A DNA stretch of 64,000 nucleotides from Helopsaltes ochotensis (Eukaryota; Chordata; Aves; Passeriformes; Locustellidae), in assembly GCA_013400155.1 (NCBI GenBank), contig VXBM01000022.1, positions 310,251 through 374,250 on the forward strand, given 5' to 3'. The position numbers and the translations under genes were made by a program. The notes below the pieces were generated by a model. It did not search any database, was not told the DNA's origin, and saw only the letters and a list, made by a program, of their open reading frames with translations. Positions 34,567-47,000 of the stretch are shown here, one piece after another; within the stretch, counting starts at the first letter, position 1; every line of letters begins with the position of its first letter.

Positions 34567-35380
34567 GCAGACTTTTATCAAACTCATAACAGATTTAAAT
34601 GAGGGACAATCAGGAAATGCTGTGATTCTAGACTGGGGGAAGGCATGAGTAGGAGGGAATCATGCAATACTCAGCCGAATTCTTAACTGTAGAAACAATT
34701 TTGGAGCACAGAAGTAAAGAAAATTATTTCATATATATTCAAACTCTGCAATAGCTACACAATATTGTGTCAAAGTTTCTGACTTGCTGCAGACTCACAG
34801 TAGAACACATTTAAATTCTTCTGCTAGAGTAAGAAGTAAACATACAGTAATTTCACAAGCAAACTTTAAAATGTTAACAGTTCCAATTACTGTGTGATAG
34901 GTAGCATAGTGATAGTTTTATTTAATGTAATTAAAAATGGCAGAAGGAAAATTTCAAAATTAATTGACAGTTTCATGCCATGATGTGATATAGAAGTTGG
35001 AAAGAGTTTTGGAAACTGAGTAAGATCTGTCAGCAATGGAAATTGATACTGAAACACACAGTTCATATCACATCAGACATTTCTGTTTCTTTAATACAGT
35101 TAGCATGATCTCACAAACCCTGGTGTTTTCAAATAATCATATCTTGTTTCATGTTTGCACACTTACAAATGTAATTCTTACATTAAAAGAAAGTTTTTAA
35201 ATAAACCAATAATAAATGCATTCAGTACATAGCATGTTCTTTTATTACTTTTTAAAGATAGATCTTTTGTGAGTAAACCATGGAATTATAAAGACTTTGT
35301 CATATAGAAAAAGACAATTCAAAATGTCAACTCTAGTGAATTATTGGTTTTGACAAATGTTTTTCCAAATTATATAGGGA
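34567..35380. other. Unassigned AT-rich DNA
   Basis: AT-rich single-copy-looking sequence between the solo LTR and the next CR1. Nothing recognised. Confidence 0.5.
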
Positions 35381-35945
35381 AGGCTGATGATGTCCTGGGG
35401 TGCATTAGGAAAAGCATTTCCAGCAGGTCGAGGGAGGTGATCCTGCCCCTCTACTTGCCCCTTGTGAGGCCTCATCTGGAACACTGTGTTCAGTGCCGGG
35501 CTCCTCAGTATAAGTCACGGCGCTACTGGAGAGGGTCCCCGAGAAGCCACAAAGATTATTTGGGGTCTGGACCATCTCTCTTATAAGGAAACACTCTGGA
35601 AGTTGGGCCTGTGCAGTCTAGAGAACACTGAGGCATACAAATATCTCAAAGGCAAATGTCAAGAGGACGATTCTAGACTCTTTTCGGCTGTGCTCAGTGA
35701 TGAGGAGTAGTGGCCATAAACTAAAACACATGAAGTTCCACCTCAACATGATGAAGAACTTTATGCTGAGGTTGGTAAAGCACTGGAATGAGCTGCTCAG
35801 GGAGGTGGTGGAGTCTCCCTCCCTGGAGACATTCAAAACCCACCTGTGTAACCTGCTCTAGGTGACCCTGCCTTGTCAGAAGGATTGGACTAGATGATCC
35901 CCAGAAGCCCCTTTCAACATTAACTATTCTGTCGTTCTGTGATTT
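35381..35945 (+). mobile_element. CR1 LINE 3' part, sense
   Basis: Starts within the ORF2 C-terminus (the frame encodes VLGCIRKSISSRSREVILPL and LVRPHLEHC, the conserved end of CR1 RT), then the 3' UTR with CACATGAAGTTCCACCTCAACATGATGAAG, GGAATGAGCTGCTCAGGGAGGTGG-like text and GGATTGGACTAGATGATCC. It ends with ATTCTGTCGTTCTGTGA octamers. It is 5'-truncated. The frame breaks after about 65 codons. The well-preserved tail suggests a younger subfamily than the other CR1 fragments here. Confidence 0.93.
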
Positions 35946-38900
35946 TCAGAAATTGCAGTTTAGAGATCTAGCTGCATTTAATCAATTTGTGGATGAATAG
36001 ATAATGAATACTGTTTGTTAATTGTTATTATTCATGAATTCTTGTTTTTCATGTCTGGCTTCTTGTTTGTTCAACTGAAACAAAATTACCTTGGAATGTG
36101 GACTGAGCCCACTAGTCTTAGTTTGCATGGAGTGTCTTTGCAAATAAATTACTTATTTGAAGCATATTTGTTTGTGGTGAATCATTATGAATCTCAATGT
36201 GTTGATTAGGCATTACTTACACATCATTAGGGTACTCCTCAAATGTTTTAACAAGAAATGTAATAACTATTGTGCCTTTAAATGACAAATGACAGTACAG
36301 CAGTGAATCCTGTCCTAGTGATATATACCAGCTGTTAGGAAATTGGACTGCTATCTTCTGTCAAGCCAATGGTGTGAATGACAAGAGTTATTCTTCCTTA
36401 GTATTCAAAGTGGCACAGTCACAGCAGATACATGATACTTTTGTCTAGTCACGAGGCACTTAGTTAACAGGTGGTCTGCAATAACTAAAATAGATGTGTG
36501 GGACAAGTTGCATTGAAATGCATGCTACATAACTTCTAATCTTTTTGTGTTCCATGAACACATTCTGCTCTATTAAATTTTGTATTAAATGAACATTGTG
36601 TCCTATAAGAATTACAGCAAAAGGAAATTATTCTCACTTATCACATTACAGAAATGCAAAGCTTTGAACATGAATGTCAAATTATTTTTCATGATAGGTT
36701 TCTTCATGTGAGACTGCACTTACTGTTTGGAATTCATAGTTTTAAAGTTGTGCCTCCATTACTTTACAAGATGGAGCTGGCCTAATTAAAACCAAGACTT
36801 ATTAAAAGTTGAGTGGGAAGATCAAATCAAAATTAAGGCAATATTATGAATAATATATAGTCATTTATCTGCAGCAGAATAGGTAGGCAAATGTTAAATT
36901 AGTTTTCTCAAATTTATAGAGACCAGAAGAGCACATTCTCCATTCTTGCATTTGAACCTTCAAAGAACCCATGCTGTCATACACTAGTCAAATTGTAGCC
37001 TTTTTACCTTTTAATTTCACCTGTAGTCCTGTTGTACTCCAAATCCTTAGGTGTATCTAATTAACTCATTCAAATTAAAGGAATGTGTACACTTTCAAGA
37101 ATTCATGGTCTCACACATCCAAAACACTCAAATGCCATGGAGGCTCTACATCTGTCTCAAGAAGGATGCTAAGAGATCAGGTAGTTTGACAAAAGTAGGG
37201 TGCTTTATTGGCCAAAATATGCAGGTGTTGGCTTTTTAAATTAAATGAGAATCTGCATTCCATTTCTACTATACATTGTCTGAAGAGATTTGGAGTGGCG
37301 AGGACACAGAGAAAAAGTTTTAAACTGGTTGGGCATTTCTTGTTCCTATGCCATATTTGCATTCATGTCTTAGTAGAGCTTTTCCTGAAGATAAAAATTA
37401 TTATAAATAGTGCAAGTGGACTCCATATATGAGGGCTTAAAAGGATGAAGATGAAAACATATTCAAAATACTTTCCCCTTGTGATGACCAACACCATGCA
37501 GTGCCTAAAAAAGTCTTGCTACATTAAAAAATATTTTGCAAACTAAATTAATTTCAATGCATAGTTCATATTTTTTCATCTCAGTCAGTGAAGCCATCAA
37601 GGTTTTTTCAGATAGTTTATGTTCTTATGCCTGACTACAATGCTGATATTTGTTGCTAGCCGTTCTGGCATGTCTGTGTCTTTAGACACAGCGCTGTGTA
37701 AAACGAGTGGCACAGGTTGAAGAACCACAAAAGCAGCCCTTGGAGGCATTGTGCATCAAGGACACTCCTCCTCTGCTCATATATTGGGGGAAGAGAAAAC
37801 AGGAAGAAAATTTCTAGCATGTCTTAAAAAATAATTGTTCACAGCTTTGCTCACTGTGGCCAGGTTTACTGACTGCAAAGTAAGTGGGTGAAGATGGAGC
37901 ACTCTTGGATGGAATTCACTTTTACATTCATTTTATTTCATTTCACCTCCCTGAGGTTGTTTACTAGCTCAGACCTGCTTTAGGAATCTCAGGGGAGTTG
38001 CTCTCCTTTTGCCAGTGAAATGAAAGGAACAGGTTACCTCCCAACACAGTGAATGTTTAATGTCTGATAAAATTGGCCTTTCAGCCTCAACTCTTATTTC
38101 TAAACTCAAGCTAGGAAACATATAAATCACTTAAATGGCATTAAGTAAACTCTAAAAAAATTTCTGTAATATTTTCTAATTTCTTTAAGGTCCTAACAAA
38201 ATGGAAAACTTTCATTCTGATGGGGAAGAAAAAATTGAAACAATTAGCGGAAGTGCAAATTAGAGTATACATACAGCTGTGTTGGTGTCTTTGAAACACT
38301 GAAATCCCATGGAACTGGTATGTTGTGTCCCTTTGGGTCTAGATCCCACTTTATAATTCTGTGGCAGTTTGCAGGACTATTAAGGCCAATCCCCATTTTG
38401 CACTTCAGTGACATCTGTCAAGTCACCATAGAAAACACTCTCCTGCATTTTGCATGGATACGACAGTATGAACGGTACACATTTCTGCATTAAGAAAGGT
38501 TGGATTTCTGACTTTTAACCAATTTCCAAAGAGGACTATTTCCCCCTCTTCAGTTGTCTGAGGTTCTCAGGATACAACTGTGCAGCACAAAGCACCATTT
38601 GTGGAGCCATCTGTGCTAGCCTGGAGAGCAGAACCATGCAGCTCTGCTAGCCTGGTTCTTCTCCAGAGCTGATACATCCTGTGGCTAATGAGCATTAAGT
38701 ACAGAGCATTGAGCCCCTGCACAGCCTGAATGGGTCTGTGATTCTCTGACTAGCCTGAGGGAGCTTGGGCAAAGTGAGGATCTTAGTTGTCCAATTCCCT
38801 ACCAGTAGAAGAACTTCTCTCCCACTAATATTTGCAGACAGAATTTAATAGAAATGGAATATCAATAAAAATACAGCACGTTTATATTTCTAAGCTTGCT

Positions 38901-40250
38901 TTCAAACTTCAGAAGGAAGAAAGACACTTTCTCAGATAAGGCATGATGAGTTGGCTAAGGGGTACAGATAGTTTCTTGGCTCAAATGTGAAGGAGGAAAT
39001 ACTGAGATGCCAGTTACATATTTTAATATATTCCCAAGGCAGCCTTCTTGGTAAGGTTATTATTTACCCACCCAGCATAAAATGCAGTTGCATTAATTCT
39101 AAAATAACTTTTGAATTTGTCCTTTCAACATGGTTTTGATGCATAGTTCCATTCTTTCTTAAGAAAATAATTCCACCAAGTTGACATAATACATACATAG
39201 CAGCTATAGAAAATAATTTTTAGAAGTACTGTTAATCCCTTCCATAGGGAGAAGTTTTTATGCCAGAAATCAAATGGTGAAGATTGTTGCCTCTTTCATC
39301 TTTAATAAGAGAAGTGTGGCCCCTCGTGACTGAAGGTTGCTGCATGTAATGTTTCATAATGTAATATGCAGTCCCAGCATATAATGCTCCAGCCTGATCT
39401 CAGGGGCAGATGGAGGGAGTCACAGGTACAAATATACAATTTCACGCTGTTTAGATCAAGATGAAAAGCTGTAGATGGCACCTGTTGTCTCTGAAGTCTT
39501 TGCAGATTTTTCCTCTGCATTAAAGTTGAAAAGACTTATAGCTCAATAGACTGTTAGCTTGCTTTCCTTTTCTTTTTTGTGATTGTTCTGTCTCTCTGTG
39601 CGAGTCATTTCCCCTACCACAAATATATTTTGAAGTGACTGGCCAATTTCCCCAAAATTTCACTGAAATGAAGTCTTGAAGACATTAAGCTCTTAAAAAT
39701 GTCATAAAAAGCAGGGGTAGAGTAGAGGAATGACATCAGAATAAAAGGCCACACTGGCAAACATCCATTTAAATGCCTGCAAAGGCTGATACGTGATCTG
39801 AACAGTTATTTGTTCAATTTGGTCTCTGACTGGTCAAAGATCTTGTGCACAGGTCTGCCTGGCTACAGTGCAGAATAGCTGGGGAAGAAGTGCTCATCTA
39901 GGGTAGAAAAGGGGGCTGGGGGCTGGAGGACACAAGCAAAAGTGGGGCATAGGAACCAAAGTGGCTGTGAGTACAGTGCCTAGGAAGCAGAGACACTATA
40001 GGGCCATACAGAGCCAGCAGCCTGCATGGTGTAGGTAAAACTGTTTTGTGGAAGGTGGGGCCATGCATATACATCAAACCAGGGGAGCCTGTGGAACGTG
40101 CATGAAAATAGATCTACTAAATAATTTTTAACAACTACAGGTAGCCAGTATGATTTGGAGACTTGCAGCTGCCCTGTTGAGCTTTCATCAAATCTATGCT
40201 GTGATGAAGTTCCTAAATGCAATCAGTATAGCTATCAATCACTATAAACA
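35946..40250. other. Unassigned AT-rich DNA
   Basis: No gene or repeat family recognised. The stretch at 37680-38000 and the one at 38520-38780 are slightly GC-richer. A G-rich run (GGGGGCTGGGGGCTGG) lies at 39911-39926. Confidence 0.5.
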
Positions 40251-41058
40251 TGTGCTGGGTTGACCTTATCTGACTGCCAGATGCCCACCTGGCCACTCTC
40301 TCACTCTACCTTCTCAAACAGGACAGGGGAAACAAAATAAAATAAAAGCCCATGGGTTGAGAGGATAAGGAGATCACACTAATTATTGTCACAGACAAAA
40401 CAGACTCCACTCGGGGCAGATTAATTTAATTTGTTGTCAATTAATGTAGTTCACCAGCTTCTCAAGCATGGGTCTCTGACCTGACTGTTTGCGAGGCTGT
40501 TTCTCTTTTGCCCTTTCTTGGCTCTCTTTCTCTGAGGCACCACCACCATCGTGCCCAAGGGGCTTGGCTCTGTCCTGCCTGGGGCAGGTGGGCAGGAGCC
40601 AGCTGGAACCAGCTGTGTCCCGCCTGGAGCAGCCAGGCCTCTCCTCACAGATGCTGCTCTGCAGCCCCCATGGCCAGCACCTGGACATGGACACCGTGGG
40701 CAACGAGGGGTTTAAGTACTTAAACACACTCAAATGTTAGGGTTTAACAACAATGTCTAAACATCATTGATTCAGCAACAGTCCAAAGAGCAGCAATACC
40801 ACATAGAAAGGAAGCAAACACTTTTAATGATAACTATCAGGGAAAAAATCAGGATATCCACAGCTGCTAGACCACAGAGTGGTTGGGCACAAGCTTTCTG
40901 CTTATTTAGTGTCCTGTACTGTCCTAAAATTCTGTACAATTACCCAAGCCTTGAGGCCAGAGTGCCCTCTCTAGACCATAGTGATTGTCTTTCAGAAGCA
41001 TGCTGCTCCAGCTCAAAGCTCAGCCCTAATCCTGTTCACTTCAACTTCACTCCTTACA
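40251..41058 (-). mobile_element. ERV LTR, minus strand
   Basis: The plus strand begins TGTGCTGGGTTGACCTTATCTGACTGCCAGATGCCCACCT, the reverse complement of the LTR 3' end shared with 34480-34561. It continues with CATGGGTTGAGAGGATAAGG, CAGACAAAACAGACTCCACTC and TTAATTTAATTTGTTGTCAATTAA, as in the reverse of 34350-34470. The U3 part is different and GC-rich. The far boundary is uncertain: GGGTTTAACAACA at 40752 could be an end (then about 500 bp), or CTCCTTACA at 41058 (then about 800 bp). Neither gives a clean target duplication. A perfect palindrome GTTTAAGTACTTAAAC (40710-40725) may cover the decayed TATA region. Confidence 0.7.
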
Positions 41059-44000
41059 AAATGGAGGTGATAATATCTTCTAATTTCCTAAAATGGTGCA
41101 AGGTTTCAGCCCTTAAATGGGAATAAAGATAAATTTGTCACTCTAATACGCATAACATTGATTTTAGCAGCTGTCCCATTATATGATCTCATTCTCCTTC
41201 CAAACTGTGATTTAGATGTCAGTCTCAAACTGACTCCTAAGTGAAAGTCTGCATCCAGCTGCTTCAACATGCTTTTTTATGGCCATTTAAGATATTTTTC
41301 ATTTGCAAGAAATTTACAGGAAGTTTTATCTCAGACAGTCCTCATGCCCTCCTGGATTGGCAATTTGAACTGAGATGCCACACCAAAACACGTCTCTCAT
41401 GAGGTCATGTTCTACAATCAGGGAAGCGAATCTGACCTGGGGCATCTGATGTCTGCCCTGCTATAAAAAGAAGGAAAAAGTGACTACCTGACTGTATGGC
41501 CAACCTGTTGTGAGTGTTTCATGTTCATTGCAAATTAGAGAACAGTTTGACAATGAAAGTTACAAAGTGTTTGAATCTTGAAGCAACAGTGGTGTTTAAG
41601 TCTTAAAGGAAATGAGATCTTCAGCATATCCTGCACATTGTATGTGCCCAGCACATCCCAGTAGTAAAGCAAGAAGATGTGATAGCTTTAAGAGATAAGA
41701 AAAATTAAACTGAAGAAAGGAGTGCTAGCATTGCTGCCTGTGGTGAAAATGTCTTTGTTGATGGAAGAGGAGCTGGCAATACTAAGGGAGGGAGGAAGGA
41801 GGCAGGACCACTATGGAGGTGTAGGGCCTGTCCTCAGGCATTCACTCTACTTTGTTCATTAACCTCACTAATAAACTTGGTTCGATTTTTCTTCTTGTTA
41901 CGTCATGAATTACCAACTTACTCATTCCTGAACTTTCTTGTGCTTTTTCTGCAAAGCCTGAGTAAGCCTTCAGTTGCTTTTCACCTTTGGATTAAAATCT
42001 TTGAAACCAAAAATTCAATATGAATGTCAAAAAAACTCTGCAGTGTCTGAAGTATGTTGTTCATTCACCATTTTGGTAGAAAAGGCCAGCATACATCATA
42101 CACTCCTTTTCAAAAATGGAAATTTTAAAGGCTTCATGTCACCAAAGAAGTTTTTTTGGTTCTTAAACTGATTATTAGAAGTAAAAACTATTAATTTAAT
42201 TCAAGAGACAAAATAAAAGGAAGACTCTGCCAAACTTTGTATAAACCCCTTGACTGGGTTTTTTTGAGTTATTATTGGTTTTTTTGAGTTATTATTGGAA
42301 ATCTAGGTTATTCAAAATTCTGTTATTGAAAATAATTTTATTTCTTATCAGAGAGTAGTACTGCTACTTGCATCAGACTTGCCACTACTTACATCAGACT
42401 AAGTCCTTTACTATCCAAATGAAGTTGGTGGTGGCAGAAATAAAAGCATTAAGTCAAGGAATTTCAAACATTGCTCACGTTACATAAACAAAGCAAATGC
42501 AGCTGAAAGCAAAATCTAAAGAAAAAAATTATAATGTTTTAAAATGCGCAAAACAAGCTCATCTCACTGCTGTGCATTTACCCCATAAGCTACGCATTTC
42601 ACTATAAATTCTATTAAGAACATGGGATGTAAGTATGTAGAAAGGCTGGACATTTTGTGAAGGTCTGTTGTAGTTCCCAGCCTAACCAACAAACAGATGA
42701 AATCTCTCTGCCATATGCTTATGTTCTGAATGTGGACAGAAGCTGCCTGAAATACCTTGCAGATGCAGTCCTGTGTTTTGCTAATGTTTCTTCTGCATCA
42801 GGAAAACAGCCTCAGGCTATTGAATTAATGTCAGATACCGGATCAGCATTTTCTGTACTACAGATTTACTTAGCTGAAGCCTGCTGCTTTCAGAGCCTAG
42901 GAACATCTATAGGAGGAATTTAATATCCGTGTTTTCCATTCTTCACATGAAACTTAGATTGACACATATTTAGATTGTGACATACATAACTGTGCATAGC
43001 CATATTTCCACTCTGGGCAGAGAATTCTGGATTGCAACAGCTAGTTCAGGAGTTAGAGACCACTCAACTTCTTTAGAATCCTTAGTGAGGGTTTCAGAGT
43101 CTGCTGTTGTTAAGGCAGTGCAAAAATACCCACACACTTTTTTTTTGCAAAAAGATTTGCCTGCTAAAATAAAAGCCAATCAAATATGATGTTTGGATGA
43201 TAAATGCCATCACTTACTGTTGTCCTGTAGAAATGGAGAGTTTTTACTGTAAGAGATTAAAGCAGCCCAGTAAAGCATCAGTGAACAAACAATGCGAATT
43301 CTTAGTACTCCATGACAACTGTTTTCCAAAGCAGATGAAACAAAAAGACTGTGATTATCCATCTGGATTTGTGCATGTAGGTATAAGGTGAATATGAGTC
43401 ACTTATGTTTATAAAATATATCTTTCTAAAGCACTGAACAAATGAAAAAAATTGCTCATTTCACTTCTAAGTTATAGCATGTGAAGCATTACATTATTAG
43501 GATAGCAGACATCCGACAGCATTTGTTGCACCAAACTGCTTAGTTCTGCTTAGTTTTATATGTGCCGGAGAGATTCGTACTCCATGTACTTAGAAATGTC
43601 CGCAATTATTTAATTTTATCTTGATGATGCAGAAGATTTTTAAAAGCTTACTTACACAAAACAGTCTGATAAACTGTCCTGCATTATTCCTTTGTAACTT
43701 TGTTAAGTGTCTTGCCAGACAACTGGCTGTCTATTTTTTTTTTCTGACTCAAAACTTTGCAGACAATGTCTTACTGTAAGCATTTCTTTTTGTCTGAGGC
43801 CTTTAATCACAGGATGCAAATTTCATTCAAAATTATTTACCAGTTTTTTAACTCTGGATCACTGTTTTGTAAACTTTCAGGCTAGTCCTGGGTTACTGTT
43901 GTGCAACTCCTTTGGAAGAATGAACAGCCAACAGTAAGTCTGATGCTCTTTATTTTTATCTCTTAATTGAGATAAATTACTCTTCTGGTTATAGACTTCT

Positions 44001-47000
44001 TGTTCAGTGGAGGCAGAGCCATTGTAATTTATTTAAAAAAAGCATGACTGAAGAGGAAATAGAAAATGTGATGTTCCCAGGCTTACACATCAGTGGCACA
44101 GAGGGAGCTTTTTTTGACACACCGATTTAAGGGAAATTAAAGAAATGCCTAGCAGTCCAATGGTTAAATCTTCTGAAATACCTTCATTAATTTTTAGTAT
44201 AATTCTTCAGACCAAAATCCAAGTTTTCCTTACAATATATCAAGTGATATCAGGTGTTCTTTGACTCAATGCCATAGAAACAATGCAGGCAAAATGTGTG
44301 GTTGTTCTACACTGAATGTACTGCTATGGATAGGATATTGAAGTTAAGGATGCTCTAAAATTTTTTTGCATGGAGGTCACATTATGGGACAGGAAGTATG
44401 TGTTGCACTGTCATTTCAATTTTTCCTTTTCCCTAATTCATTGTGAGAAGAACTTGTGAGTAAAACCGTAGTGCCATTTGACCTAGCAGATTGTCTACTG
44501 ATAAATTGCTTCTGGAAGGGATCAGACATAGCGCTTATGTTACAACTCACTTTCAGCAACCAGAAGTGAATTCTCCTTTAGGTGTCCTGTGGAGCTGGAA
44601 GAGTTAGCACCTGACACCAAATTGTGATATATATCCTCAGGATCTGAAGTTTTGCTCAGAGAGAAGTATTGTATTATAGGACATTGATGGTGTGTGCTTT
44701 TTAAGATGGGGAAGGAATTTAACACTTCATGTATATGTTTGGGAGAGGTTTTCCTGAAGCTGATTTAGAAGAGCTTTGAAAACCTTTGCTGCTGATTTGC
44801 TCTCTTCTCAATGAGGTAATTCAAAAGGGAGGATGAAAAATTCAACATTCTTCACTCTGGATCATGCCAGTTTTTCCACCTGATTGTCAACTGCACACCT
44901 TTTTCTGGGAATAGGGAGCAGGACCACTCATTCCTACCCTATCTTAAATGAGTAGCTGATCACAAAATCACAGTGCTGGTACCTTTCTTATTTGATCAAC
45001 TTTTGATCCCAAGACTATTGATACCTTCTTTTTACACAGATTTTTCTTTGGCAGAAGGGGGGAAACAGCAATTTTAACCTATTGTTGTTTTTGTCTTCTG
45101 GGGAAGTTTGAAATCTGCCACCTGGAAAACAGCTTAAAATACATTTTCCACATTCTAGAGTGACACAATGCTATTCTGAAGAATATGGAGAGCAGCAGCA
45201 ATGTCATTAGCTCTCCTCCAGGGTTGGTTTCAAAGGTAAGTGTGATTAATTAAGCAGCTACTACTAGAAGGTGGCTCAGGCCAGAGTGGGGTGACAGAAT
45301 AAAATCACCTGCTTCCTGATGATTGGTTTTGGCAGATACTTTTTGGCAGTACCTGGGCAGGATCTTACTTTCTAGGTGGTGCTTGAGGTGTCAAGACTCC
45401 TATAGTTTCCATTCCACTTTGCTCAGTACAGGACTCCTAAGGTTTGAAAGTACATAGAAGTCATGGAATGTGTTAGAAATGAAAGCTTTTAATTATGTTA
45501 AACATTCCCCAGACTATTGCCATCAGTGGTAGAGAAGTGACAGCAATATGCATGGGAATGCCAAATGTAATTAAAAATGTTGGTTTCAAGTAGAATCTGC
45601 GATTTTTCTGACACCTGCAATGTCACAGTCTTTAAATAGATCTCATCTCATTTGAAGGCTGACAACCTACCTGAGCCTCAGGAGGAGAGAACCAACTAGG
45701 ATAAAATGAGAACTGTGCCAAATCTTTGCTGTTTGAAATTCACATTTCGGTGTAGTCTGAAGATATTCCATTCACATGTTCTCCAACTGGCAATAAGATA
45801 GGACAGTGTGTTTTTCCATGGCACACAGATAGTGCTGGTTGGCCACAGCATAAGCAAGTAAAAAACCTGAAGCAATCTGCTCTCCAAGTGGAAACGCAAA
45901 ACAAAACCATCATGCAAACTAACTTCAATAATTCTTCATTGACTGAGGTGTCAAGACTCCAGGGTAGGATTCACATCTGATTTTAGAGGTAACTAATGTA
46001 GACATCTCTTTTTGATGTAGTCAGCTTTGACTCCCATAATAGTCGGTAAAGAAACTGATGCACGTGCAAGTTTTCTGATCTATTTTGAAAGCATACTTTA
46101 GGATGGGTGGAATCATCATACAGAAGAACATATTTCCCCTCTATAAATGGTAAAATTTACAAGTCCAGCACAGTTGCAGATATCTAGATTGTAAACTCTT
46201 ATAATGGTTAATCAGATGAATCTAACCCCATGTCTGTGTAAGTGTGGTGATTTCAACAAAACTGGTGATGGATCAGCTGAAACCTGTATTTATTATATAA
46301 CATTCTATTTATCTAGAAAAAAGTCACTGCATATGCTGGAATGCCACCTAATCCAAAATTAATCTGAGTGTGAAATTGAACCCTTTGCTCTAAATTCTTT
46401 TATATCTTGTACAATTATGTACACTTCATCAAAACAGTCCTTCAAAAGAGCTTGGGATGATTGTCGTCTTCCTTTCCTTTGAGAAATGTTAAGTCTTGGT
46501 TAAGATATTGCCATGCTGACATTGAATGGACTTAGAAGGAGTGCAAGTGGGAAGTGAGGACCCACGATGACGTAACAGTAATCTCTGCACTTATGAGGGA
46601 GACAGGTTAGGATGAAATTAGTGCAGCCACCCTGCAGCCACCCTTGCAGCTTGAGCACTGGCAAAGAGATTTCATTCTTACTGATTACTTGAATGCTGAT
46701 ATAAGCAGGTTAACTGCATCTTTTCAAAGTTTCAGTCCTGCAAAATGTTTCTCTAACACTCTAGAAACATGAAACGTTATGAAGACATAACATCCCTTCC
46801 TACAGCAGAAGTTGTATTTATGCTGGTGCTCTAAGCACTTCAGTGGCAATAATTGGGCACCTGTTAAATATTGTTCAAAATAAGGCTGATTTCTAAGTAT
46901 TTTTCAGTAATTCTGGGGTTTTAGGAAAATGTTAATAATTTAAATATCACTGCAGGAACTTAATTTGATTTTAATTATTAGCCAGCTATTAATACAGTAA

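Noticed and set aside
39911..39943. G-rich run considered as a G-quadruplex
   Set aside because: Only two or three strong G-tracts occur with clean spacing, and no promoter or telomeric context supports a role.
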